A stretch of DNA of 64,000 nucleotides from Bryobacterales bacterium (GTDB taxonomy: Bacteria; Acidobacteriota; Terriglobia; Bryobacterales; Bryobacteraceae), in NCBI GenBank assembly GCA_003170295.1, contig PNAJ01000059.1, forward strand, positions 1 to 64,000, written 5' to 3'. The position numbers were made by a program, and so were the translations under genes. This document shows, piece by piece, positions 8,502-17,888 of this stretch (positions within the stretch are counted from its first letter, which is position 1; every line of letters starts with the position of its first letter). The notes beneath the pieces were generated by a model. The model was not told where the DNA came from, ran no database searches, and saw only the letters and a program-made list of their open reading frames with translations.

Positions 8502-9041
8502 ATGACGCTCGATCAAAAAATCCAGGTCTGGATGGTGATTGGGACATGGTTTGCCGGTCTCGGGACCTGCGCTGCGGTGATCGTCGCGCTTTATCTTTCT
8601 AGACGGATCGAGAAGGTTCGTCTGAAGGTTTACGCTGGGCTGAGGGTTATTCTTGGTGATGGAACCCCCCGCCAAACACACCTCAGCATAGGCGTTACAA
8701 ATCTGGGTGAGCGGCCCGTTACCATCAATACCGTCGGCTGGGCCATTAGGTAAGGGTAAACGGCGAACGTTCGGCATCCAGCTCGTATCAGGTCCTTACA
8801 CGAATCAGTATCCAATCGAGCTTGCTCACGGGAAAAGTGCGAACTTCACGATCTCGTTCTTTGTGACACCGGACTGGCCGAAGCAGTTCGCCACTGAGTT
8901 CGTCGAAGACTTGTCGGATAGACATCTCAAACGCTAATGGTGCAAGTTCACACCTCAGTTGGCCAGACGTTGGAGGTTCACCCAGAGAAGGATCTGCTGG
9001 ACGCAGTGAAGAGGGCCGGTTTGAACGCGCGGGTCGGATAG
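8502..9041 (+). pseudogene. Frameshifted gene for a small single-TM protein of unknown function
   Basis: Three open segments in succession read as one protein. Segment one (8502-8753) begins MTLDQKIQVWMVIGTWFAG, has a membrane helix and ends at TVGWAIR. Segment two, in the next frame, carries GKGKRRTFGIQLVSGPY and runs to a stop at 8935-8937. Segment three returns to the first frame with MVQVHTSVGQTLEVHPEKDL and stops at 9039-9041. The joined product would be about 175 residues: N-terminal anchor plus a beta-rich cytoplasmic domain, a pattern I know from uncharacterised proteins. Two compensating shifts could be genuine decay or sequencing errors. Function unknown. Confidence 0.65.
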
Positions 9042-9074
9042 GGCTCTTCTTGTATCGAAATGTGTAGGGTCCTG

Positions 9075-9473
9075 CTAAGCGCTCAAGAGTTTTTCACCCA
9101 ACGCGCGTCGCACGCCGTCCGGATCGCGAGCGATCACAGTCAAATACGCGCGGGCCGGTTGGTCCGGTTCACAGCGCCCCTGCTCCCAATCCCGCAAAGT
9201 GCCCAGCGGGATGTGATATCTGGCAGAGAATTCTTCCTGTGTAAGGTCGAGCGCCCGGCGAAGCGTTTTTGTACGCGGCACACGTCTGGCCGAGCGGCGT
9301 CGCTCAGGCGTCATCGGACGCGCGTCAGGGTCGGCCTCCGCCGCTGCTACAATCTCGGCTTCGGTCATTTGTCGCACTGGGGTAGCCGGAAACGGGCGTT
9401 CCCTGCCGTCCTTTAACACTTCGACAACTGTGCCGTCAGAACGAATTTTCGCGGTGATAATCTTCTCGCTCAT
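9075..9473 (-). CDS. XRE-type antitoxin partner of BrnT
   Basis: 132 residues. The C-terminal half is a helix-turn-helix, LRRALDLTQEEFSARYHIPLGTLRDWEQG, followed by AYLTVIARDPDGVRRAL, as in HigA-like and HTH-type antitoxins. The N-terminal part is charged and lacks a recognised fold. It overlaps the upstream BrnT-like toxin gene by 38 bp, which marks the two as a toxin-antitoxin pair. The classical BrnT partner is BrnA, which has a ribbon-helix-helix; an XRE partner is a known variant but less usual. Confidence 0.88.
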   Translation of the reverse strand: MSEKIITAKIRSDGTVVEVLKDGRERPFPATPVRQMTEAEIVAAAEADPDARPMTPERRRSARRVPRTKTLRRALDLTQEEFSARYHIPLGTLRDWEQGRCEPDQPARAYLTVIARDPDGVRRALGEKLLSA

Positions 9474-9723
9474 ATTTTTCCGCCCGTCTGGCTGAGATGA
9501 TCCGAATGCGACCCTCCCGCTCGGTGTAGGTCACGTGGAGCAGTATGTCACCGCACATGCCAATCAGATTGATACGTTCTTCACCATAATTCTCGCGGTC
9601 GTCGATCCGTTCGACAGAAAACGCGTCACGAAAAACCAGGACTGCTTCATGGAACGCGACGCCGTGATTGCGAAGGTTCGCCGATTCCTTTTCAGCATCC
9701 CATTCAAATAGCTCGCCACTCAT
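9436..9723 (-). CDS. BrnT-family ribonuclease toxin
   Basis: 95 residues starting MSGELFEWDAEKESANLRNHGVAF, the standard BrnT opening (F-E-W-D, K..N..KHGV). The motifs EAVLVFRD, ERINLIG, LLHVTYTEREGRIRIISARRAEKYEREDY also fit. BrnT folds like RelE-type RNases and stops translation; this is family knowledge. The gene comes first in its pair and the downstream antitoxin overlaps it. A 15-bp palindrome lies 4 bp upstream of the start codon and probably serves as the operator. Confidence 0.9.
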   Translation of the reverse strand: MSGELFEWDAEKESANLRNHGVAFHEAVLVFRDAFSVERIDDRENYGEERINLIGMCGDILLHVTYTEREGRIRIISARRAEKYEREDYHRENSF

Positions 9724-9727
9724 AGTA

Positions 9728-9742
9728 TACGGGCCGCCCGTA
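9728..9742. promoter_or_regulatory. Palindromic operator candidate of the BrnT/XRE module
   Basis: TACGGGCCGCCCGTA is a perfect palindrome around a central C. It lies immediately in front of the toxin start (minus strand) and just past the stop of the MOSC gene, where an autoregulatory site is expected. Confidence 0.55.
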
Positions 9743-9753
9743 GTAATATCAAG

Positions 9754-10251
9754 CTACACCATTTGATCGAGCAGCGAAATCGGATCGCCTGGACCGATGA
9801 TGCCGGGTTGAACTACGCTTGCGTAAAATCCACCCATCGCCCAGCGCGGTGACGAGGTGTCGCCGTCCCTCACCTGCGCATCGTAGACCGCCCTCTGGAT
9901 ACCAGGTCCGTAAACGCTGAGTTGGTCGCACGGGATACGGAGTCTCGTGAACTCGACGATCGCTTGTCCGACCCGCCAGCGCTGGCCGGAGCGCCATTCG
10001 GCGCGGTCGATGCCAACGGTGGTGATATTTTCGCCGAGCGCGCCGGGATATAAAGGATAGCCGAGGGCGGTCAGTTCGGCGATTGCTTCAGAAGAAATCA
10101 GCAGGACCGCTTGCTTCGGTCCGCCGTGAAATTCGGGATAGGCGTGCTCGTCTCCGGCGATGCCGAGGGGTCCAAGGTCACCCTCCGGTATCGCACGCTT
10201 CGGCACGCCCCCGCGCGAAATACTGACTTGTAAAACGGAACCGCTAAGCAT
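9754..10251 (-). CDS. MOSC domain-containing protein
   Basis: 165 residues. The pattern GDEHAYPEFHGGPKQAVLLISSEAI, YPGALGENITTVGID, GQRWRVGQAIVEFTRLRIPCDQL is that of MOSC proteins of the YiiM group, with the conserved cysteine in RIPCDQL and the GENITT strand. MOSC domains handle molybdenum-cofactor sulfur or reduce N-hydroxylated compounds; the exact substrate here cannot be told. It is a single-domain, cytoplasmic protein on the same strand as glnA, 41 bp downstream of it. Confidence 0.9.
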   Translation of the reverse strand: MLSGSVLQVSISRGGVPKRAIPEGDLGPLGIAGDEHAYPEFHGGPKQAVLLISSEAIAELTALGYPLYPGALGENITTVGIDRAEWRSGQRWRVGQAIVEFTRLRIPCDQLSVYGPGIQRAVYDAQVRDGDTSSPRWAMGGFYASVVQPGIIGPGDPISLLDQMV

Positions 10252-10292
10252 TTTGAAGAGCCAGGGAGCCGTGACCGTAGGGAGCGGTGTTC

Positions 10293-11720
10293 CTAAATGT
10301 CGTAATACAACGCAAACTCGTACGGATGCGGGCGCAAACGGATCGCGTCCGCTTCGCTCTTCCGCTTGTAGCCGATGAAGGTTTCGAGCAGCTCTTCACT
10401 GAACACGTCGCCCTTCAGCAGGAACGCGTGATCGTCTTCGAGGCAACTGAGAGCCTCTTCGAGCGACGAAGGCATCGACGGAACGGCCTTCATTTCTTCC
10501 GGCGTCAGATCGTAGATGTCTTTGTCGAGCGACTCGCCCGGATCGGTTTTATTGAGCACGCCATCGAGACCGGCCATCATCATCGCCGCGAATGCCAGGT
10601 ACGGATTCGCCGACGGATCCGGCGGACGGAATTCGACGCGCTTGGCTTTCGGTGACGCCGAGTACATCGGGATGCGGACCGCGGCCGAACGATTCCGTCG
10701 CGAATAGGCCAAGTTCACCGGTGCTTCGTAGCCTGGAACCAGCCGCTTATAGCTGTTCGTCGTCGGCGCGATGATCGCCGAGAGAGCGCGCGCGTGCTTC
10801 AGCAATCCGCCGATGTACCACAGAGCCATCTGGCTCAATCCTGCGTACATGTCGCCCGCGAATAAAGGCGTTTTTCCATTCCATAAGCTTTGGTGCGTAT
10901 GCATGCCGCTGCCGTTATCGCCGAACAGAGGCTTCGGCATGAAGGTCACGCTCTTGCCGTACTGATACGCCACGTTGCGGATGACGTATTTGTACATCAT
11001 CATGTTGTCGGCCGACTTGAGCAGCGTATCGAAGCGCTGATCGATCTCGCACTGGCCGGCCGTGGCGACTTCGTGATGATGGCACTCGATGTCGAGCCCG
11101 ACTTTAATCATCGTTTCGACCATCTCGGCGCGCAGATCCTGATAATGATCGGTCGGCGGCACCGGGAAGTAGCCTTCCTTGAAGCGCGGACGATAGCCGA
11201 GGTTGTTGTTCTCGCGGCCCGAATTCCAGCGGCCCTCTTCGGCGTCGATGAAGTAGTAGCCGGAGTGCGCGTTCTGATCGAAGCGGACGTTATCGAAAAT
11301 GAAGAACTCGGCTTCGGCGCCGAAATACGCGGTGTCGGCAAGGCCGGAGTTCTTGAGATAAAGCTCGGCTTTCTGCGCGATCCAGCGCGGGTCGCGATCA
11401 TAATGTTGCCGCGTGATCGGATCGATTACGTCGCAGACCATGACCAGCGTTCTGGTTTCGTAGAAAGGATCGATCATGGCCGTCGCGGGGTCGGGAATCA
11501 ACAACATGTCGCTTTCGTTGATAGCTGCCCAGCCGCGGATGCTGGAGCCGTCGATACCGAAGCCTTCTTCGAAAGTATCTTCCTTCAACTGGCTGATCGG
11601 ATAGGAGATGTGCTGCTGCAATCCCGGCAGGTCGGTAAAGCGTAAATCCAACTGCTTGACGTCATGCTTCTTGGCATACTCCAAGACGTCTTTCGGTGTT
11701 CGTCCGGCTGTGCTCATCAC
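10293..11720 (-). CDS. glnA: Glutamine synthetase type I
   Basis: 475 residues, the usual length for type I GlnA. Signature [12 protein letters not shown] near residue 53, ATP-binding [17 protein letters not shown] near 263, and [10 protein letters not shown]. Tyr403 in [10 protein letters not shown] corresponds to the adenylylation site, consistent with glnE at 5791-8466. The enzyme makes glutamine from glutamate, ammonia and ATP as a dodecamer in the cytoplasm. The start is GTG-ATG (11720 or 11717); I cannot separate the two. Transcription diverges from xseA across about 150 bp, where NtrC- or sigma54-like boxes were not recognised. Confidence 0.97.
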   Translation of the reverse strand: MMSTAGRTPKDVLEYAKKHDVKQLDLRFTDLPGLQQHISYPISQLKEDTFEEGFGIDGSSIRGWAAINESDMLLIPDPATAMIDPFYETRTLVMVCDVIDPITRQHYDRDPRWIAQKAELYLKNSGLADTAYFGAEAEFFIFDNVRFDQNAHSGYYFIDAEEGRWNSGRENNNLGYRPRFKEGYFPVPPTDHYQDLRAEMVETMIKVGLDIECHHHEVATAGQCEIDQRFDTLLKSADNMMMYKYVIRNVAYQYGKSVTFMPKPLFGDNGSGMHTHQSLWNGKTPLFAGDMYAGLSQMALWYIGGLLKHARALSAIIAPTTNSYKRLVPGYEAPVNLAYSRRNRSAAVRIPMYSASPKAKRVEFRPPDPSANPYLAFAAMMMAGLDGVLNKTDPGESLDKDIYDLTPEEMKAVPSMPSSLEEALSCLEDDHAFLLKGDVFSEELLETFIGYKRKSEADAIRLRPHPYEFALYYDI

Positions 11721-11870
11721 TACATAATACTCGACTGCCCGGTGGTGTGCAGGATAAATAGTTTGGATGGGATCTATAAGCGCAAAAGTGCAAAATTATG
11801 CTCATTTAAGCCCTCGGCAAGGGCGTTCTTGAGTGATTCATGGTCGTTTAAGGGTTACCTTAGTAGTGTT

Positions 11871-13208
11871 TTGGAGCAACTCGACATCAATTGGGGACTC
11901 GCGCCTGCCTTCTACTCCGTCAGTGAGCTGACCGGGGCGATCCGAGGGCTGCTGACGGATCATTTTTCCGACATTTGGGTGGCCGGCGAGATCTCCGGCA
12001 CTCGCGTTCCTGCCAGCGGGCATTACTACTTCACGCTGAAGGACGAAGCGGCGCAATTGAAGGCGGTCTGTTATAAGATGACCGCGCGCTATCTCAAGTT
12101 CAAGCCGCAGGACGGCATCGCAGTGCTGGCGCGAGGGCGCATCGACATGTACGATGCGCGGGGCGAAGTGCAATTTGTGGTCGAGGCGATTGAGCCGCAG
12201 GGGCACGGCGCGCTGCAACTCGCTTTCGAGCAGCTGAAGAAGAAGCTGGCGGCCGAGGGGCTTTTTGATAGCGCGCGGAAACGGCCGCTTCCGTCATTGC
12301 CTGCGCGGATCGGCATTGTGACGTCGATCTCCGGAGCGGTGATTCGCGACATTCTGCAAATTCTTGAACGGAGATTCCCAGGTCGTCATATTCGAATTTA
12401 TCCGGCGCAGGTGCAGGGGGAAGGCTCGATTGAGCAGGTGGTGGCGGGGCTCGAATATTTCAGCCGGTCGGGATGGGCGGAGGTGGTGATTGTCGCGCGC
12501 GGCGGCGGATCGCTCGAAGACTTATGGACGTTTAACGAAGAACGGGTAGCCCGCGCGATTGCTGCTTCGAAGGTGCCGGTGATCTCCGCGATCGGGCACG
12601 AGACGGATTTCACGATTGCCGATTTTGTGGCGGACCTGAGGGCTCCGACCCCTTCGGCGGCGGCGGAGCTGGTGATCCGCACGCGGCAGAGCCTGTTCGA
12701 TGTTCTCGATTCGAGCACCATCAAGCTGACGCAGAGCGCGCGACTCCACATCGCGATGAGGGCGCGCGCGTTGCACCGGATTGCCGTTGACCAGGTGACG
12801 CTTCACCGGGCCATTGGACGGCGGATGCAGCGCATCGATGAGCTGGAGTATCGCGCGCGGGATCTGGTTCGCGCGAATCTCGAGCGGCGCAAGAGGGCGG
12901 TCGAACGGATCCGATCGCGACTGGGGCAACTGGACGTGCGATTGAAGTTCGCGGCGGCCAGCAGAAGGATCGAATCGTCGGATGCGAACATGCGGCAGTC
13001 GATGCAATTGCGGTTGAGTGAAGCGCGCGGGAAATTGAATTCGCTCGATGCGCATCTGGCTCAATTGAGTCCCTTGAAAATTCTCGACCGAGGCTACGCG
13101 ATCGTGGAGAAAGATGGCAGGATCGTCAAGGTTCCCGAAGACGCGCCCGTTGATTCGGAAGTAGATATTCGAATCGCCCAGGGGCGCCTCCGAGGCCGGA
13201 TTTTGTAA
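11871..13208 (+). CDS. xseA: Exodeoxyribonuclease VII large subunit
   Basis: About 445 residues. N-terminal OB-fold with YSVSELTGAIRGLLTDHF and VAGEISGTRVPASGHYYFTLKD, catalytic core IGIVTSISGAVIRDIL, ARGGGSLEDLWTFNEE and SAIGHETDFTIADFVADLRAPTPSAAAEL, then long coiled helices and a C-terminal ILDRGYAIV. The enzyme degrades single-stranded DNA together with XseB, whose gene is not in the window. The start is uncertain: a TTG at 11871 places the first conserved residues at the normal distance; earlier TTG or ATG codons in frame would add residues with no family match. Confidence 0.92.
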   Translation: MEQLDINWGLAPAFYSVSELTGAIRGLLTDHFSDIWVAGEISGTRVPASGHYYFTLKDEAAQLKAVCYKMTARYLKFKPQDGIAVLARGRIDMYDARGEVQFVVEAIEPQGHGALQLAFEQLKKKLAAEGLFDSARKRPLPSLPARIGIVTSISGAVIRDILQILERRFPGRHIRIYPAQVQGEGSIEQVVAGLEYFSRSGWAEVVIVARGGGSLEDLWTFNEERVARAIAASKVPVISAIGHETDFTIADFVADLRAPTPSAAAELVIRTRQSLFDVLDSSTIKLTQSARLHIAMRARALHRIAVDQVTLHRAIGRRMQRIDELEYRARDLVRANLERRKRAVERIRSRLGQLDVRLKFAAASRRIESSDANMRQSMQLRLSEARGKLNSLDAHLAQLSPLKILDRGYAIVEKDGRIVKVPEDAPVDSEVDIRIAQGRLRGRIL

Positions 13209-13281
13209 GGGTTTTTGCGGTCCGGCTACACCTAAAACCCACGATCAGGACTACCTTTTAACACTGTTAAGACAAATTGCC

Positions 13282-13310
13282 TTGACATCCACAGCGCACG
13301 AGCATAGAAT
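13282..13310 (+). promoter_or_regulatory. Sigma70-type promoter for the first TonB-dependent receptor
   Basis: TTGACA at 13282-13287 and TAGAAT at 13305-13310 with a 17-bp spacer, lying about 94 bp upstream of the ATG at 13404. Six of six and five of six consensus bases make this the strongest promoter seen in the window. Confidence 0.7.
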
Positions 13311-13403
13311 TTACCCAATATAAAATCGCGCCGCCTTTTTAGCTGAGGTGTGACCGGTGCGTGCTGGGGTCCGAATTTCGCGCGGTATGTAAGGGAGGCA
13401 ATT

Positions 13404-16400
13404 ATGAGCCTGAAGGTTTGCGTCAAATCCTTGATTTTATCAACGGCGTTGTTTGTTGTCGCAGGACTGCTGTTTGTTGGGACTTCGCCGGCGGCGATGG
13501 GACAATCATCGACGGGAACACTGACCGGCACAGTGGCGGATCCGCAGGGTGCGGTGATTCCCGGCGCGTCCGTCAAGGTGGTGGACCCCACTACCAATAG
13601 CGTTCGCGAGGCATCCACGAACGAGGTTGGCCGGTTCACGATCAACAGTATTCCCCCCGGCGACTACGTCATCACGGTTACCAAGGAAGGCTTCACCGCG
13701 GCGAGGCTGTCGGGCCAGCACGTGGAGGTCGGCGAAACCCTGACGCTGAATGTTCCCCTGGCGGTAGGCGCGGCCACAACTACTGTGGAAGTGCAGGCCG
13801 CGGCGGGCGCCGAACTTCAGACATTGAACGCGACCATCGGAACGACGATGAGAAACGACACGCTGAACCTGCTGCCGAACCTGAGCCGCGACGTGACGAC
13901 TCTGGCGAGCCTCCAGGTGGGCGTTTCGCTGGCCGGCAACGTGGCCGGCGCTGCGGTCGACCAGAATAAGATGCAGCTCGACGGCGGCAACAACACCGAC
14001 GATATGGCCGGTGGCGGTAACAGCTATGTCCCTGGCGGCGGTGTCATCAGCACAGCCGCCTCAGGCGGCACGCCGTCGGGCGTGATGCCGACTCCCGTGG
14101 AGAGCATTGAGGAGTTCAAGGTCGGCACGATGGGACAGACGGCCGACTTCGGCACCGCTGCCGGCAGCCAGATTCAGATGGTGACCAAGCGCGGAACCAA
14201 CCAATACCACGGCGCAGCCTATGAGAACTACTTTGCCAACAACGTGGGTGCTGCAAATTTGTGGTTAAACAATCACACACCCTCCGGGTTCTTCGGGACG
14301 CCCGACACGCCGCTGCCGAAATCCCATCGCAACCGCTACGGCGGCGCATTCGGCGGAACCCTTTTGCCCAAGTTCTGGGGCGGGAAGACGTATTTCTTCG
14401 CCAATTACGAGGCCAATCGGTTCCCCATCAATACGACATTGGAAAGAGGGAGCCCCACCTCGCTCTACCGGCAGGGGGTCATTATTCTGCCCAACTCTGC
14501 GGGTGTCAATACTCCGTATAACATCAACCCTTACGCAGTGACGGACCCGAAAACCGGAATCACGTACCCGGCCTGTGGGGCGACCTCGTCTTGCGATCCT
14601 CGCGGCCTGGGGATCAACCCGACGGTTCAGGCGCTCTGGAACAAAATGCCGCTTCCTAACGACCCTTCGTTCACGTCAGGGAGGCCTGGAGATGGCTACG
14701 GGAACTCGGGCGGCTTTCTCGCGCCCATATCTCTCCCGCAAAACTCTGACTTCATCGTCGGCCGCATCGATCATGACTTCGGGGAGAAGAACAGGTTGAT
14801 GGTCAGCTACCGCGATTACGACTTCCACCTTTTGGTGAACAGTCAGACGGACATGAGCGGTATTCTGGCGGGGTCTCCTGGGTCATACACGTCCACCGCT
14901 CCGCGTGCGATAAAGCCGAGCTATTGGGTTGCTGGGCTGACAACCATCATCTCCCCAAACATGACCAATGATTTCCACATCAGCTATCTGCGCAATTTCT
15001 GGCAGTGGTTTACCGCCGCCGGGCCGCCGCAGTTGCCCGGACTGGGCGGCGCGCTGAATATCGGCGGCGAGTCCTCCAACGCCCTGATTCCGTACAACAT
15101 CGACTCACAGGACGTGCGCCAGCGCTTCTGGGATGGGAAGGACCTCTTCCTGTCGGATCAGTTGAGCCATCTCCACGGGAATCACGTATTCCAGTACGGC
15201 GGCACTTATCAGCGAAACCACGATCTGCATGCGCGTAACGACAACGGCGTGACCATCGATACGTCGATTACCTACGAGATTGGGCAGAGTGGAACCGGCA
15301 TCCCCACGGCCATTCCAAGTTCAGCGTTTACCTTGCCGCCTGGCGTATCTTCGAGCGCGCTGACCAACTACGAGAATCTGCTTGCGCAGGCCACCGGCAT
15401 GATCTCGACGACCCAGTTGATGTATACGCGCAGCGGAAACGCCCTGAACTTGAATCCTCCATTCCAGTTCGCCCAGGACGATAGCATTATTCCCACCTAT
15501 GGCGCATATTGGACGGACACCTGGCATATCAAGCCGCATTTGACGTTGAGCTACGGTGTGAGCTGGGATCTCGCCCTGCCGCCGTATGAACTCAACGGCA
15601 AACAGGTGGAGATGGTGGATCAAGCCGGCAATGCAATCGGCATCAAGGCCTTCATGACGAACCGGATGAATGCCGCCCTGCAGGGACAGGCTTACCAGCC
15701 GCAAATCGGCTTCGCGCTCATCGGGAATGCGAACGGCGGTCAGGACAAGTATCCCTACCGGCCGTTCTACGGCGGATTCAGCCCGCACGTGTCGTTGGCC
15801 TGGAATCCCAACTTCAACGACGGGATCATGAAGACGATATTCGGGAGCAACAACACTGTAATTCGCGGCGGCTATGGCCGCATTTACGGCCGGTTGAACG
15901 GAGTCGACCTGATGTTGGTTCCGCTGCTGGGCCCGGGCCTGCTCCAGGGAGTGCAGTGCGTCGCTCCGCTGAGCAACGGGACGTGCGCCGGGACCAATGG
16001 CGCAACGCCTTTGAACGCGTTCCGCATCGGCGTCGACGGCAACAGTCCACCGGTGCCTTCGGCAACCGCGACCCTTCCCCAGCCGTTTTTCCCGGGCATC
16101 GTGCAGAATGGAACTCTGAATCCGGGCACGGCGGACGGATCGCAGCTGGATCCGAATCTGAGGCCTAACCACTCCGATGAGGTCACTTTTAGCATTCAGA
16201 GGTCGTTCGGCACGAAGTTCATGCTGGAGGTTGGTTACATAGGCCGCAAGATCAGCAATGAGTTCCAGGAAATCAGTATCGATCCGGTGCCCTGGATGAT
16301 GACGACTGGCGGACAGAGCTTCGCCCAGGCGTACGCGAATGTTTACACCCAATACTGCGGGTTGCAAGGCGCGACAGCCGCCGGAGTTACGTGCAACAAG

Positions 16401-17504
16401 AACAGCGGGGCGGTGACGAATCAACCGTTCTTTGAGGCGGCGTTGGGCGGAGCAAACTCAGCCTATTGCGCCGCAGCCGGCAGTTGCACCAAGGCCGTGA
16501 TCGCCGCTGAGGCCGGAAACTTCCAGACCACGTCGGTCAATACGCTGTGGATCAATCTGAATAAGGCTTCGAGTTGGCAGTTGGGCCGGACCATGGCCGA
16601 ACTGCCTGTCGGCCCGGGATTGAATCAACAGCTTACTGGCGCGTTCGACTTCATCAGCTCCTATGGGCATGGGAGCTATAACGCTGCGTTTGCCATCTTC
16701 CGCACCACGAACTGGCACGGCTTGACGACACAGTCCAACTTTACCTGGGGCCGCGCTCTGGGAACGGGAAGTGTGACGCAGGCGAGCAGTTCCATCAGCG
16801 TACCGAATCCGTACGACTTCAATAATTTCGGTACCTACGGTCCACAACCCTTCGACGTCAAATTCACCTACAGCCTCCTGATGGTTTACCAGGAGCCTTG
16901 GTTCAAGAGTCAGAAGGGCCTTCTTGGACGCGTCCTGGGCGGCTGGACCCTCTCTCCGCTGTTCACGGCGCGCTCCGGTCTGCCACTCCGTGTCACGAAC
17001 CTTGGAGGCAGCGCTCAGAGCTTTGGCGAGGTCTATTCGGGCCAATCGGCGAACTATGAAAATGCGGTGCCCGCAGCGCCATACACCGGCGGATCTTCGG
17101 CGGCCGGCTTCTATAACCAGACTGCACCAGCCGGTACCAGTGTCGCGTCGTCCGGGAATCCGGCCAAGGGTGGTTCGGGGATCAACTTGTTTAACAATCC
17201 GGCGGCGGTTGCTGCCGAATTCCGGCCGCTGGTTCTGGGTGTCGACACCAACACAACCTTCCCGCTTCGGGGCTTCCCTTACTGGAATCTGGACGCGACG
17301 CTCTCCAAGGACATCCGGGTACGGGAGGGGATTGGATTGACGATCCTCATTCAGTCGGTAAACGTGCTGAACCACTTCGTGCCGGGAGACCCGAGCGCGA
17401 GTCTTGCATCGCCAGCCTCGTTCGGCGTGGTGACGGGTCAGGCCACTTCCGGCAACGGCGTCGCGGCGCGCTGGATGGAGTTCGGCCTCAAGCTGCGCTT
17501 CTAA
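13404..17504 (+). CDS. Oar-like TonB-dependent receptor with carboxypeptidase-regulatory-like N-terminus
   Basis: 1366 residues. A signal peptide (SLILSTALFVVAGLLFVG, cleaved near AAMGQ) is followed by a beta-sandwich of carboxypeptidase-regulatory type (GTLTGTVADPQGAVIPGASV ... GDYVITVTKEGF), then a plug-like region (DGGNNTDDMAGGG, VESIEEFKVGT) and a long outer-membrane barrel ending in WMEFGLKLRF with a terminal phenylalanine. Proteins of this kind are very abundant in Acidobacteriota and are thought to import glycans or other large nutrients across the outer membrane; the ligand cannot be inferred. AGGGAGG stands nine bases before the chosen ATG. It has its own promoter and terminator, so it is probably monocistronic. 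Confidence 0.92.
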   Translation: MSLKVCVKSLILSTALFVVAGLLFVGTSPAAMGQSSTGTLTGTVADPQGAVIPGASVKVVDPTTNSVREASTNEVGRFTINSIPPGDYVITVTKEGFTAARLSGQHVEVGETLTLNVPLAVGAATTTVEVQAAAGAELQTLNATIGTTMRNDTLNLLPNLSRDVTTLASLQVGVSLAGNVAGAAVDQNKMQLDGGNNTDDMAGGGNSYVPGGGVISTAASGGTPSGVMPTPVESIEEFKVGTMGQTADFGTAAGSQIQMVTKRGTNQYHGAAYENYFANNVGAANLWLNNHTPSGFFGTPDTPLPKSHRNRYGGAFGGTLLPKFWGGKTYFFANYEANRFPINTTLERGSPTSLYRQGVIILPNSAGVNTPYNINPYAVTDPKTGITYPACGATSSCDPRGLGINPTVQALWNKMPLPNDPSFTSGRPGDGYGNSGGFLAPISLPQNSDFIVGRIDHDFGEKNRLMVSYRDYDFHLLVNSQTDMSGILAGSPGSYTSTAPRAIKPSYWVAGLTTIISPNMTNDFHISYLRNFWQWFTAAGPPQLPGLGGALNIGGESSNALIPYNIDSQDVRQRFWDGKDLFLSDQLSHLHGNHVFQYGGTYQRNHDLHARNDNGVTIDTSITYEIGQSGTGIPTAIPSSAFTLPPGVSSSALTNYENLLAQATGMISTTQLMYTRSGNALNLNPPFQFAQDDSIIPTYGAYWTDTWHIKPHLTLSYGVSWDLALPPYELNGKQVEMVDQAGNAIGIKAFMTNRMNAALQGQAYQPQIGFALIGNANGGQDKYPYRPFYGGFSPHVSLAWNPNFNDGIMKTIFGSNNTVIRGGYGRIYGRLNGVDLMLVPLLGPGLLQGVQCVAPLSNGTCAGTNGATPLNAFRIGVDGNSPPVPSATATLPQPFFPGIVQNGTLNPGTADGSQLDPNLRPNHSDEVTFSIQRSFGTKFMLEVGYIGRKISNEFQEISIDPVPWMMTTGGQSFAQAYANVYTQYCGLQGATAAGVTCNKNSGAVTNQPFFEAALGGANSAYCAAAGSCTKAVIAAEAGNFQTTSVNTLWINLNKASSWQLGRTMAELPVGPGLNQQLTGAFDFISSYGHGSYNAAFAIFRTTNWHGLTTQSNFTWGRALGTGSVTQASSSISVPNPYDFNNFGTYGPQPFDVKFTYSLLMVYQEPWFKSQKGLLGRVLGGWTLSPLFTARSGLPLRVTNLGGSAQSFGEVYSGQSANYENAVPAAPYTGGSSAAGFYNQTAPAGTSVASSGNPAKGGSGINLFNNPAAVAAEFRPLVLGVDTNTTFPLRGFPYWNLDATLSKDIRVREGIGLTILIQSVNVLNHFVPGDPSASLASPASFGVVTGQATSGNGVAARWMEFGLKLRF

Positions 17505-17518
17505 CTTAATCGCCAAAC

Positions 17519-17566
17519 AGGCGGGAGCGCGCGTAGTCCGAAACACTACGCGCCTCCGCCGTTTTT
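17519..17566 (+). terminator. Rho-independent terminator after the first receptor gene
   Basis: GCGCGTAGT pairs with ACTACGCGC, extended by GGCGGGAG against CTCCGCC, and is followed by GTTTTT. It begins 15 bp after the stop codon. Confidence 0.8.
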
Positions 17567-17888
17567 GCGATTGCCTTCAGCCGGTGGATCTCTTGGGAGG
17601 GAGTAAGCAGTCCCCATTGTTCGCGCGTGGTGCAAAGATGGTATTTTTATCACCATCGGTGAGCGGTAGGCTCATTTGTGACTCCCTGACGGTCGCGGTT
17701 CAAGGCGGTGACACGAGTGTACGCACGTTGACAACGGTTCTGCGGATGTAATATCGTTCAAGAACTGGGTCTTTAAGAAGCATTGACCGATCCCGGTCCC
17801 TGTCGTCATACGGGCGTCACGATCCCCGTGTTACTCTGCTTCAGTTGGCCTCCCCCGCTCGGAAATTTTTGTCACGGAGATTTAGGTC
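17567..17888 (+). promoter_or_regulatory. Intergenic region with possible promoter of the second receptor
   Basis: No gene is seen. TTGACA at 17728-17733 is followed by TAATAT at 17749-17754, but the 15-bp spacer is short, so this promoter is tentative. Just before it (17703-17725) lies GGCGGTGACACGAGTGTACGC split over a short stretch resembling one end of the family C repeat found at 39539 and 55936. A GGAG box stands about ten bases before the receptor start at 17889. Confidence 0.4.

Noticed and set aside
15321-16424. A 367-codon open frame on the minus strand opposite the first TonB receptor
   Set aside because: Antisense shadow with no family pattern; the receptor frame is continuous over the whole region.
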